A stretch of 64,000 nucleotides of DNA, taken from positions 1 to 64,000 of the IMG/VR virus record IMGVR_UViG_3300031240_000002; one strand, given 5' to 3'. Below the pieces are notes generated by a model. It worked only from the letters and a program-made list of their open reading frames with translations, searched no databases and was not told the origin of the DNA. The translations under genes were made by a program, and so were the position numbers. The stretch comes from a virus. Shown here one piece after another: positions 14,959 through 21,940 of this stretch (within the stretch, counting starts at the first letter, position 1; the number at the start of each line of letters is the position of its first letter).

Positions 14959-15806
14959 GAGGCGGAGCGCGGCAGGCCGAGGCCCCAGAACTCGTACCCG
15001 TTCTGCGCCTTCGTGCAGAGCCCGACGTCGGCCGCCGCGCGCACAGCCGCAGCGGAGATCGACCGGAAGGTCTGGCCGCGATAGGTGAATGTCTCCATTC
15101 CGACCAGAAGGCTCTGGTCTCCGCGGCGGACCACCGTATTCGGCGGCGGCAGCCGTGGATCTCGCGCCGCGCGCCGCACCGCCGCGATCGAGACGTCGGG
15201 GCCCACCGCCGCAGCGAAGCGTCCGAGCACCCGCCGTGCGCGCCGACGCCCGATCTTGGACCGCGAGCGTCCGCTGGTGACGACGTCTCGCACGAGGCGG
15301 CGCTCCTCCGGGGCGAGCGACCGGAGCACCTGCGCAGCTCGCTGGCCGCGATCGGCCTCGCCGGGCAACAGCGTCTCGCGGGCAGACTCCCCAACCTGGA
15401 CGGCCTTCACGCATCCGTCGTCCTCGATCCCATCGCTGTAACCGCACCCAGCGAGCGGGACGGCGTGCGCCGGCGCCACCTCATGCGCCAGGCGCCGCTG
15501 CGTGACGTGCTCGCTCACGCTCACCTGGTGCTCGGCCTTCCGCACCGCGTGGATGACGCGCCGGAAGGCGACCCTGCTCATCGGGGTGAACGGGTTGTCG
15601 CCCTCGAACTTCCCGCCGTAGCGCGCGGCCCATTCGAGCGCCCAGAGCACGGCCTCCTGGTAGACGTCGTCGACGTCCTGGCTCGGGACGGCGCGCGCCA
15701 TCCGCGCCCGGACGTTGGCGGCGACCTCCAGCGCCTTCTGCTCGACGACGTGACGGGGGAGGGTCGGGCTCTTTACGGCGATTCCCTGATCGGTGACTCT
15801 CGGCAT
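14952..15806 (-). CDS. sigma-70-like protein (candidate phage sigma factor)
   Basis: 284 residues. Residues ~25-105 resemble sigma-70 region 2: DVDDVYQEAVLWALEWAARY, then FTPMSRVAFRRVIHAVRKAE, followed by HQVSVSEHVTQRR, which is like the start of region 3. Residues ~160-200 (AQVLRSLAPEERRLVRDVV, SGRSRSKIGRRRARRVLGRF) look like a region-4 HTH. An extra domain of about 80 residues ends the protein. It probably binds host RNA polymerase and could read the unusual phage promoters. Its own gene has a strong Shine-Dalgarno site (AAGAGGAG, 5 nt spacing). Other HTH regulators remain possible. Confidence 0.6.
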   Translation of the reverse strand: MPRVTDQGIAVKSPTLPRHVVEQKALEVAANVRARMARAVPSQDVDDVYQEAVLWALEWAARYGGKFEGDNPFTPMSRVAFRRVIHAVRKAEHQVSVSEHVTQRRLAHEVAPAHAVPLAGCGYSDGIEDDGCVKAVQVGESARETLLPGEADRGQRAAQVLRSLAPEERRLVRDVVTSGRSRSKIGRRRARRVLGRFAAAVGPDVSIAAVRRAARDPRLPPPNTVVRRGDQSLLVGMETFTYRGQTFRSISAAAVRAAADVGLCTKAQNGYEFWGLGLPRSASA

Positions 15807-15972
15807 AGGTACTCCTCTTGGTCGGGGGGTCCTGGGGTTCAGGGCGACGGTCCGGGTAGTCCGGGCCGCCGCCCTTTCTTTTTGCCGAGCCCCTACTGGC
15901 GCCCGACAACCTCGACCATACGCCGGGTCGGTGACGCCGGTAAACTAAGAAATCGCGGTGGCCGGTCGATTT
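15807..15972. other. intergenic region upstream of sigma-like gene
   Basis: 166 nt between the RuvC-like gene and the sigma-like gene. It contains the strong hairpin at 15842-15874, the sigma-like gene's Shine-Dalgarno site, and on the plus strand a T-rich tail after the hairpin. No other gene is seen. Confidence 0.5.
15842..15884 (+). terminator. hairpin with T-tract, plus-strand orientation
   Basis: A 14-bp arm (15842-15855) pairs with 15861-15874 with two G-T type mismatches around a 5-nt loop, followed by TTTCTTTTT on the plus strand. It would stop plus-strand transcription even though all genes are on the minus strand. On the minus strand it would be a leader hairpin upstream of the sigma-like gene. 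Confidence 0.55.
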
Positions 15973-16554
15973 CTACGAAATGGGGATCGGGGTCTCGCCC
16001 ATGACCTTCCCGTAGTGGGCGATCAGCAGGGCATCGACGCGGCCGATCATCAGCCCCCCGCGGGGGCCGCGCAGGAGATGGTTTGCGGCGGGATATAGCT
16101 GGCCGGCGACCTGCGCCACGGCGCCGTCGTCCTTGTTCGTCCCCCGAAGCACCGCCGCCTTCCAGGTCGCAGGGTGGACCCGTTCGTGCGAGAGCTTCAG
16201 CGCGGTCAGCGCCATGCACCAAAGGCCGTAGCCGAAGCCGAAATTAAACATCGACGTCGCGCCCATCGTCCGGCGGCCACCGTCGATCGACGGCATCGCG
16301 TTGACCTTCTCCAGGGTGACGTGGACGCTGGTGGCGGCGTATTGGGTGGAGGCCAAGAGCCCCTCCAGGATCGTCACCATCTGGTGCTCGTCTGGGATGT
16401 TCTTCGCGCCCATCTTCGTGCCGCCGGTCTTCGCCCGCTTCTTGATCTGCATCTCGATCACCGGCATGTCCCAGACGCGGACGGTCCCGTCTGGCGAGAT
16501 GATGGCGACGGCTCCCGAGAGGCCCGGATCGATCCCGGCGTAGGCGACGCTCAC
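15973..16554 (-). CDS. RuvC-like Holliday junction resolvase
   Basis: 193 residues with the RuvC/RNase H-like acidic residues in order: YAGIDPGLSGAVAII (first Asp, residue ~8), VHVTLEKVNAMP (Glu, ~85) and GRVDALLIAHYG (Asp, ~180). A TMGATSMFNFGFGYGLWCMA helix and RVHPATWKAAVLRGTNKDDG lie between them, as in phage RuvC proteins. It probably resolves branched replication or recombination intermediates before packaging. The GTG start overlaps the preceding gene as GTGA. Confidence 0.9.
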   Translation of the reverse strand: MSVAYAGIDPGLSGAVAIISPDGTVRVWDMPVIEMQIKKRAKTGGTKMGAKNIPDEHQMVTILEGLLASTQYAATSVHVTLEKVNAMPSIDGGRRTMGATSMFNFGFGYGLWCMALTALKLSHERVHPATWKAAVLRGTNKDDGAVAQVAGQLYPAANHLLRGPRGGLMIGRVDALLIAHYGKVMGETPIPIS

Positions 16555-16883
16555 AGCGTCCGCATCCCGGGCGGCGTGCCTCGTCTCGGACCGGTGAGGA
16601 ACGAGTCGCCGATCGTCCCGTCGAGGAACGAGGCCCCGACGTTCATGGCGATGACGTCGGCGGCGGTGATCGGTTGGCCCTCGTCCGCGCGCTGCCGGTC
16701 CAGCAGGTCGAGCGATCGGGCGACCTCATTGCGGCGGACCGCCATCACGTAGGTGTTCCAGGCGTAGCAGTCCTGCCACCACTGGTAGAGCGCGTCCGTT
16801 TCGGTTGGATGCAGCTCGTCCGCTGGCCGCACCGGCGCCTCCCCCGGGTGCGGGAACCTCTCTGCCCACGTCTTCGTCGCCAT
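16551..16883 (-). CDS. hypothetical protein
   Basis: 110 residues. A Trp/Tyr-rich helix (ALYQWWQDCYAWNTYVMAVR) is followed by an Arg/Asp-rich helix (SLDLLDRQRADEGQP). No family is recognised. The ATG at 16883 has an exact CGCGTAGTATC box upstream. It lies directly before the RuvC-like gene and is probably co-transcribed with it. Confidence 0.6.
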   Translation of the reverse strand: MATKTWAERFPHPGEAPVRPADELHPTETDALYQWWQDCYAWNTYVMAVRRNEVARSLDLLDRQRADEGQPITAADVIAMNVGASFLDGTIGDSFLTGPRRGTPPGMRTL

Positions 16884-16890
16884 GGGCGCG

Positions 16891-16901
16891 GATACTACGC
16901 G
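16891..16901 (-). promoter_or_regulatory. CGCGTAGTATC leaderless promoter-like box
   Basis: Exact 11-mer. TAGTAT ends 8 nt before the ATG at 16883. Confidence 0.7.
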
Positions 16902-16903
16902 GA

Positions 16904-17086
16904 CTAGGGGACGCCCGAGAGCACCCGGTTGAGCACGTCGCGGGCGACGCGGAGGCGCTCCCGGCAAAGCTCGCGCTCGAGCGGGTCGGGTTCGGTGGGC
17001 AGGAGAAAGCCGTCGGGCTCGGCCCAGTCGTGCAGGGCCCGCACGACATCGTCGCGGAGCGCCATCACTTCGGCCGCGCTCATCAC
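16904..17086 (-). CDS. small helical hypothetical protein
   Basis: 60 residues, nearly all helix (AAEVMALRDDVVRALHDWAE, then ELCRERLRVARDVLNRVL). The start is a GTG at 17086, 7 nt after a TAGCGT box. An ATG lies one codon later. The TAG of the box is the stop codon of the upstream gene. No family is recognised. Confidence 0.55.
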   Translation of the reverse strand: MMSAAEVMALRDDVVRALHDWAEPDGFLLPTEPDPLERELCRERLRVARDVLNRVLSGVP

Positions 17087-17093
17087 GGCGGGG

Positions 17094-17099
17094 ACGCTA
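17094..17099 (-). promoter_or_regulatory. TANNNT start-proximal box (TAGCGT)
   Basis: TAGCGT ends 7 nt before the GTG at 17086. Its TAG is the stop codon of the gene 17097-17417. Confidence 0.4.
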
Positions 17100-17417
17100 C
17101 CCTGCCGCCTCGATGTCGTCGAGGAAGGCGACTAGAGCTCGCGCAGTGAGGCGGCCATCGGCGCAGATTCGGCGGACAAATAGAGCGCGTTCGTCTGGCG
17201 CAAGCCGGTCAATGCCTCCTGCAGCAGCACCAAACTGGGTAGCGATCGCGTTGAAAAGCGTCGTCGCACGAGCCAGTCGGAGGGCTCCGTCTGAGGCGGG
17301 TCTACGGGGGGGGCGCTCCGTCGGCGTTCTGTCGTCGTCTCCGAACGCATCTCGAACGCCATCCGCTTCATGGTCTCGTCCCCCATCGTCGTCGCCCCCC
17401 GGTGGCATTGTGCTCAT
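17097..17417 (-). CDS. hypothetical protein, helical C-terminus
   Basis: 106 residues. The first 45 are acidic and disordered (PPGGDDDGGRDHEADGVRD). The rest is helical, with APDERALFVRRICADGRLTA and RALVAFLDDIEAAG. A second frame (17132-17386) is also open. This one is preferred because its ATG comes 3 nt after the upstream TAA and its C-terminal half has normal protein character. It lies near the holin candidates but has no membrane segment. Confidence 0.5.
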   Translation of the reverse strand: MSTMPPGGDDDGGRDHEADGVRDAFGDDDRTPTERPPRRPASDGALRLARATTLFNAIATQFGAAAGGIDRLAPDERALFVRRICADGRLTARALVAFLDDIEAAG

Positions 17418-17420
17418 TGT

Positions 17421-17774
17421 TTAGGTCCCCGGAGGTTTCGGTTTCTTCACGAAGTCGGTTCCGATTGTCGGCGTATCGGTTCCGCGCGGTAGCTCGGCCG
17501 GTCCAATCTGGGATCGCATCGTGTGCACGAGCTTGATCAGGCCGGCAATTCCTCCGAGCACCAGGGCCAGGCGCTTCAGGAACGTCCCCAAGCGGTCGAG
17601 GCGCTCCGACCAGGCGTCGATCCATTTCGACAGCCTGCGCCTCCAGGCCCCTGCCAGGAGCTCTCCCGCGTGCGCCTCGGGGTCGACGGCGATCCCCGGG
17701 GGGGAAACGATCCCGCGCTCGACGTCCTGGCGCTGCCCCTCGATGATCTTGTGCAGATCCTTCGAGGGCGACAT
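17421..17774 (-). CDS. membrane-anchored protein, holin/spanin-region candidate
   Basis: 117 residues. The cytoplasmic-type N-terminus (SPSKDLHKIIEGQRQDVERG) is followed by an amphipathic helix, then one hydrophobic segment (ALVLGGIAGLIKLVHTM, ~84-100) and a Pro/Lys tail. The shape resembles XhlA-type phage membrane proteins that assist holins. With the multi-span protein upstream it could form the lysis cassette. No endolysin is visible nearby, so this remains a guess from topology. Confidence 0.5.
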   Translation of the reverse strand: MSPSKDLHKIIEGQRQDVERGIVSPPGIAVDPEAHAGELLAGAWRRRLSKWIDAWSERLDRLGTFLKRLALVLGGIAGLIKLVHTMRSQIGPAELPRGTDTPTIGTDFVKKPKPPGT

Positions 17775-17805
17775 GGCCCATATTCATACAGGCCCCCACA
17801 GTTGG

Positions 17806-18207
17806 CTAGGGCTTGGGTGGGTGGTCGAGCGCAGCGGCTCCGCCTGGCGGCGTGCCACGCCTCACGAATGCAGCGTCGACCTGCTTCTTTGCCCCGCTGT
17901 AGGGAATCGGCAGGGCCTCGAGGACGGCGTGGATGCCCTGCGCCCCGATGGTGGCCAGGACCGCGCCGACGAGCATCTGTTCGACGAAGGCGCCCAGCGG
18001 CTTCCCGATAGCCGGCCCGGCGCTGATGAGCGCCCCGAGGACGGTGAGCCAGATCTGCGATAGCGCCGGGTTCTTTGCGGTGGCCGCCGCCCACACCGAA
18101 GGCAGGAAGCGACGCCAGAGGTAGGTCACCAGCCAGAGGACGGCGCCAACGGTGATGTACCAGAGCTTCGGGTCAATCGAGAGGAGCCAGATCATGAGCG
18201 CTTGCAT
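17806..18207 (-). CDS. putative holin-like membrane protein
   Basis: 133 residues with two or three membrane spans: LWYITVGAVLWLVTYLW (~15-32), QIWLTVLGALISAGPAIG (~50-68) and EQMLVGAVLATIGAQGIHAV (~75-95). A charged, Pro-rich tail follows. Size, spans and position after the tail genes fit a phage holin. The ATG at 18207 has no clear ribosome site. Confidence 0.55.
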   Translation of the reverse strand: MQALMIWLLSIDPKLWYITVGAVLWLVTYLWRRFLPSVWAAATAKNPALSQIWLTVLGALISAGPAIGKPLGAFVEQMLVGAVLATIGAQGIHAVLEALPIPYSGAKKQVDAAFVRRGTPPGGAAALDHPPKP

Positions 18208-18252
18208 GAGGCTCAGGGTCGCACGCGCCGCGCGCCGCGCGCAAGGAGGGGG

Positions 18253-18651
18253 TCAGGGGGCGAGATTGCCGGCAATAAGATATTCGATCGTCGCGGTCCC
18301 CACGATCTTGATCGCGGTGTACTGGTCCCCCAGGTTCTTCGCCTGGATCACGAGGAGGTCCGAGACCGGGATCTGCTGGTCGGTCCCCTTGGCCGAGGTC
18401 AACTTCACGACGACGGTGGCGCCGGTGAGCGATCGGATCGCGATCGCCCGGACCGCCGTTACCGCCCCGAGAGACGGGGTGAACGGAGATCCGTCCGAGC
18501 TGGCGATCGGGACAGCGTCCGCGAAGACGGCGTCGAAGGTCGCCTGGAAGGCCAGGCTGATCGCCCCCATGAGGGGCGTCTGGTCGACGTCGCCAACGGC
18601 CTTTGCCGCGCAGGATCCGACCGAGCCGGACATCGCCACCAGGTAGGACAT
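18253..18651 (-). CDS. structural-type beta protein, paralogue of 53593-53997
   Basis: 132 residues. It shares a clear pattern with the protein at 53593-53997: GSPF...AVRAIAIRSLTGATVVVKLT, then IPVSDLLVIQAKNLGDQYTA and a terminal EYLIAGNLAP. It is beta-rich with few charges, as in virion decoration or fibre-attachment proteins. A TACGAT box ends 6 nt before the ATG. It sits between the spike and the holin candidate. The exact role is unknown. Confidence 0.6.
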   Translation of the reverse strand: MSYLVAMSGSVGSCAAKAVGDVDQTPLMGAISLAFQATFDAVFADAVPIASSDGSPFTPSLGAVTAVRAIAIRSLTGATVVVKLTSAKGTDQQIPVSDLLVIQAKNLGDQYTAIKIVGTATIEYLIAGNLAP

Positions 18652-18657
18652 GGCGCC

Positions 18658-18663
18658 ATCGTA
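18658..18663 (-). promoter_or_regulatory. TANNNT start-proximal box (TACGAT)
   Basis: TACGAT ends 6 nt before the ATG at 18651. The same hexamer and spacing are used at 21375. Confidence 0.4.
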
Positions 18664-18692
18664 GGCGGCGCCGGGCCGCGCCGTCTACCCGC

Positions 18693-20915
18693 CTAGGGGT
18701 TCTTCCGCTCGTGCGCGCCCATGTCCCAGGACCCGTTCTGCGGCCGGACGACGCGGTAGAAGTCCTCATAGACGTGGGTGTTCGTCCCGACGTCCTGCGC
18801 CGCCGATCCTGACTGGATCTCGAACCCCGCCGGCGTATAGGAAAGCGTGCTGTCGGCTGGCGGCGAGACGAACAGCGGGTTCCCTACGACCCCGTGTGTC
18901 CCGACGCCAGGCGAGGCCAGCGTCGCGTTCGGCGTGTAGATGTCGTTGTAGTCGATGGTCTCGGTGCCGGCGCCGTCGACCTGGACCATTTTGCTCGTGG
19001 TCGAGGTCGCGTTCGTCTGGAAGACGTTGTTCTCGAACAAAGCGAAGCCGGTCGTGATGACGTGCGAGCCGAAAAAGATGTCCCCCGAGTTGGTGACGCC
19101 GCTCGGCACCTTCTGGAATGCGGTGTTGTTCTCCACGAAGACCTGATCGGGCCAGTTGGCCGGCATCAGCGGGTAGTTGTTGCCAACCACGATCGCGACG
19201 TCGGCGTTCAGGAGGACGTTGTTCCTGATCTCCATATTGCTCGCGTCAGCGGCGAGCCCCTGGTAGCTGACGGCGGTCGCGACCTTCTGAGAAGCGTTGT
19301 CCTCCCAGAGCACGGCGTTCGGCTTCTCGTTGCTGGCGGCGTTCGTCGGCCCGATACCGTAGTCGTGGTCAACGGTATTGCCGACGACCACGACATGCTG
19401 GACGTCGCCGTGGATGGTGAACGAGGTAAAGCTGTTCGAGCTCGGCCCGGCGTCCAACGTGTTCTCCGCGATGTAGTAGTTCGAGTTGGCGGTGCCGGTC
19501 CCGTCCGTGGTCGCGCTGAACCGCATTCCGTGAAGCGAGGTCGCGCCCCCGTCGAAGTTGAGAAGCGTGTTGCCGAGAGCCGTGGCCCCGCTCGCCCCGC
19601 CAAAATAGATGCCGTAGGCGTGGAAGTCGTGCAGGTAGTTGTCGACGGCAAACGAAGCCGCGCCACCCGTCACCTGGAAGCTGATGTCGCCGGTGTCGCC
19701 AGTCGCCCCGATGCCCTCGATCTCGCAATACTCGACGAGGTCGTTGGTGGTCGAGTTGAAGGAGATGAATTGGCTCAAGTGGTTGGTGGCCTTGAGGTGG
19801 ACGTGCTGGATCGTCAGGCCGTTGGCGTAGAAGTTGAACAGGCCGTGCCCGCTCCCGAGCGAGTCGGTGATGATGGGGTCGAGCGCCGAGACGTGGCCGG
19901 GGTCGGTGTAGGCGCCGATCAGGAACGGCCCGGCCGTCGTGTAGTTGTCGTCGTCTACGCCGGTACTGACGAAGGTGTCACCGCGCCTCAAGAGGACGGT
20001 GTTGTTCGTCGCGTAGCCGGAGGTGATGGCGTGCGCGAACGTAGCCCAAGCTGAACCCATGCTGGTACCCGGGTTGCCGTCGCTCCCGCTGCTCGAGACG
20101 TAGTAGGTAGTCCCGCTCATCGCCGAGACGGTGATCGTCTTGGTGGCGCTCCCAGCCGCGCCGGCCAGGTCGTGGACGCGCGCGACGACGACGTAGGTCC
20201 CTGGGTTGTCGAAGACGTGGCCCACGACGTGGCCGATCGTCCCCTTGTGGGTGCTCGCTGTGTCGTTGAAATCCCACGCCCAATTCGCGCGCCAGTAGTT
20301 CGAGCCCGAGAGCCCGGAGGTCGATGTCACGTCGAAATTGACAGCGCACGGTGCCGTGCAGCTCGTTCGCGAGGCTGTGATCGTCGGCGTGATGGTTCCT
20401 CCCGTACAGGAGCTGACGTTGAACTGGCACGTCGAGGAGCAAGCCAGCGAGCCACCGGAGTAGCCGAGGAGCGCGCAGGTCGCGTTGTCCAGGGCGGAGC
20501 CGTCGCAGAGCTCGCCCGGCTGGATGACGCCGTCACCGCAGCCCACCACGCCGCCAGTGCCGCCCGTTGCGGATCCCCCCGTGCCCGTCCCGCCCGTCCC
20601 GGTGCCACCCGTCCCTGAGCCGCCGGTAGCCGCCCCCCCAGTGCCACTGCCTCCAGTCCCCGATCCACCTGTCCCGGAACCGGCGGCCCCGCCGGCGCCG
20701 GCCGCTCCTCCGGTCCCGGTGCAGGGCGGCCCGACACGAGGCGAGCTCACATGGATCGGGCCGGCACCGGCCGCGCCCGTCACGCAGCGAATCGGGGAGA
20801 CGCGCGGCGAGCTGACGTGGATCACAATCGCGCTCGTGCCCGCGCTCCACCCGATCAGGGCCAGGATCAGGGCCGCCAGGGCGACCCACACCCGCTTTCT
20901 TCGGGGTGTCTCCAC
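18693..20915 (-). CDS. tail-spike-like beta-helix protein with bacterial surface domains
   Basis: 740 residues. Residues ~8-32 form a membrane or signal segment (VWVALAALILALIGWSAG). Then come a Gly-Thr-Gly-Gly-rich linker (~65-120), a Cys repeat (CGDGVIQPGELCDG...CSSTCQFNVSSC, ~125-170), a PKD-like domain (~175-265; WAWDFNDTASTHKG, HVFDNPGTYVVVARV) and a right-handed beta-helix (~270-740) with a YYVSSSGSDGNPGT start and many NN-turn rungs. Repeats of the CGDG...GExCD kind plus GTGG linkers are typical of myxobacterial surface proteins. It may bind or digest the host envelope. The start is GTG, and the signal segment is unusual for a virion spike. Confidence 0.75.
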   Translation of the reverse strand: METPRRKRVWVALAALILALIGWSAGTSAIVIHVSSPRVSPIRCVTGAAGAGPIHVSSPRVGPPCTGTGGAAGAGGAAGSGTGGSGTGGSGTGGAATGGSGTGGTGTGGTGTGGSATGGTGGVVGCGDGVIQPGELCDGSALDNATCALLGYSGGSLACSSTCQFNVSSCTGGTITPTITASRTSCTAPCAVNFDVTSTSGLSGSNYWRANWAWDFNDTASTHKGTIGHVVGHVFDNPGTYVVVARVHDLAGAAGSATKTITVSAMSGTTYYVSSSGSDGNPGTSMGSAWATFAHAITSGYATNNTVLLRRGDTFVSTGVDDDNYTTAGPFLIGAYTDPGHVSALDPIITDSLGSGHGLFNFYANGLTIQHVHLKATNHLSQFISFNSTTNDLVEYCEIEGIGATGDTGDISFQVTGGAASFAVDNYLHDFHAYGIYFGGASGATALGNTLLNFDGGATSLHGMRFSATTDGTGTANSNYYIAENTLDAGPSSNSFTSFTIHGDVQHVVVVGNTVDHDYGIGPTNAASNEKPNAVLWEDNASQKVATAVSYQGLAADASNMEIRNNVLLNADVAIVVGNNYPLMPANWPDQVFVENNTAFQKVPSGVTNSGDIFFGSHVITTGFALFENNVFQTNATSTTSKMVQVDGAGTETIDYNDIYTPNATLASPGVGTHGVVGNPLFVSPPADSTLSYTPAGFEIQSGSAAQDVGTNTHVYEDFYRVVRPQNGSWDMGAHERKNP

Positions 20916-20922
20916 GGCGCCC

Positions 20923-21375
20923 TTACTGCGCCAGGGGTCGGTCGTACACCGGCCCCACGTTCAGTTCGGGCGTGCTCGGTCCGGTTCCCCCATTCACCAC
21001 CTCAAGCCGGCTGTTTGGCCCCTGGACGAGGTAGTCGTAGAAGGCGTCGGTGTTGGCAGGGACCGCATCTCCGGCGCCCGTTCCGTTCATCGTTCGCCAG
21101 GTAACAGAGCCGAGCCGCTGGATCTGATAGAGCAGCGTCACCGCTTGGTCGAACCGGCAGCTGACCGCCAGCCGCTCCGGCGGCGGAACCACGGGCGTCA
21201 CCGTCGTGTCGAAGACGATCGTCGTGGCGCTGGCCGTCGAAGGGATGGCGTTGAGCGGCACCCGCCAGACCGGGCCGCCGAACGACGATCCGACCTTGTG
21301 AGCGGGCGGGGGCGCGGCCGTGGGGTCGCACCCCAGGACCCCGAGGATCAGCGCGAAGAGGATGGCCGGCTTCAT
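20923..21375 (-). CDS. small lipoprotein
   Basis: 150 residues. The N-terminus KPAILFALILGVLGC is a classic lipoprotein signal with the acylated Cys at ~16. The mature part is beta-rich (VWRVPLNAIPSTASATTIVF; LLYQIQRLGSVTWRTM). It could be a host-surface protein that changes superinfection, or a spanin-like product. A TACGAT box ends 6 nt before the ATG. It lies 7 nt upstream of the spike gene. Confidence 0.65.
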   Translation of the reverse strand: MKPAILFALILGVLGCDPTAAPPPAHKVGSSFGGPVWRVPLNAIPSTASATTIVFDTTVTPVVPPPERLAVSCRFDQAVTLLYQIQRLGSVTWRTMNGTGAGDAVPANTDAFYDYLVQGPNSRLEVVNGGTGPSTPELNVGPVYDRPLAQ

Positions 21376-21381
21376 TCCGCC

Positions 21382-21387
21382 ATCGTA
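21382..21387 (-). promoter_or_regulatory. TANNNT start-proximal box (TACGAT)
   Basis: TACGAT ends 6 nt before the ATG of the lipoprotein gene at 21375. Confidence 0.4.
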
Positions 21388-21408
21388 GGAGGAAGCCGGT
21401 GGATCCGT

Positions 21409-21906
21409 CTACCCGGCGGCCGGATCGGCGATGACCGGCACGGGCGGAACGGCGGCGGCGATCTCTTCCGGCGTCCACAGCGCGCGCGGTAACCTGTAGC
21501 CGGTCCCACCAGAGGTGCAGATGGTGTCGGTATTGGTGTCGCGCAGAGCGATGAGGCGGTCGGCAAGTTCGCCGAGCACGTCACCGGCGGGGCCCTGGAG
21601 CTCGCCGTCGAGCTTCTTGATCACGTAGGTGATGGTCCCGCCGTGGAGCTCGACGCGGACGTTCTGCTCGTCGCTCGCCCAGTCGGAGATCTTGATCTTC
21701 GCCTGGGGGTTGGGATCATCCTCGGTCGGCATCGCGTCGAGTTGCCGCTTGAGCGGCCGCAGGCCGAATTCGTCCCAGACGTCCCGGCGGCTGTGCCGCT
21801 CCTCCTGGTTCGCGTGCTTGAGGGGGTTCAGGTACGTGGTGAGGACCAGCTGCTCGTGCTTGCTGATCGCGAAGGGCTTCATCGGGGACTTGGCCATGAC
21901 CGGCAT
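21409..21906 (-). CDS. hypothetical protein
   Basis: 165 residues from the ATG at 21906 (an ATG at 21897 is equally possible). It has a helical N-terminal half (SKHEQLVLTTYLNPLKHANQ), then strands (NVRVELHGGTITYVIKKLDG) and a helix ending in ADRLIALRDTNTD. No family is recognised. It sits between the long fibre and the lipoprotein and may be a fibre chaperone or an accessory product. Confidence 0.55.
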   Translation of the reverse strand: MPVMAKSPMKPFAISKHEQLVLTTYLNPLKHANQEERHSRRDVWDEFGLRPLKRQLDAMPTEDDPNPQAKIKISDWASDEQNVRVELHGGTITYVIKKLDGELQGPAGDVLGELADRLIALRDTNTDTICTSGGTGYRLPRALWTPEEIAAAVPPVPVIADPAAG

Positions 21907-21940
21907 CTTGCCACCGCCACCCCATCTCCGGTCAACCAAA

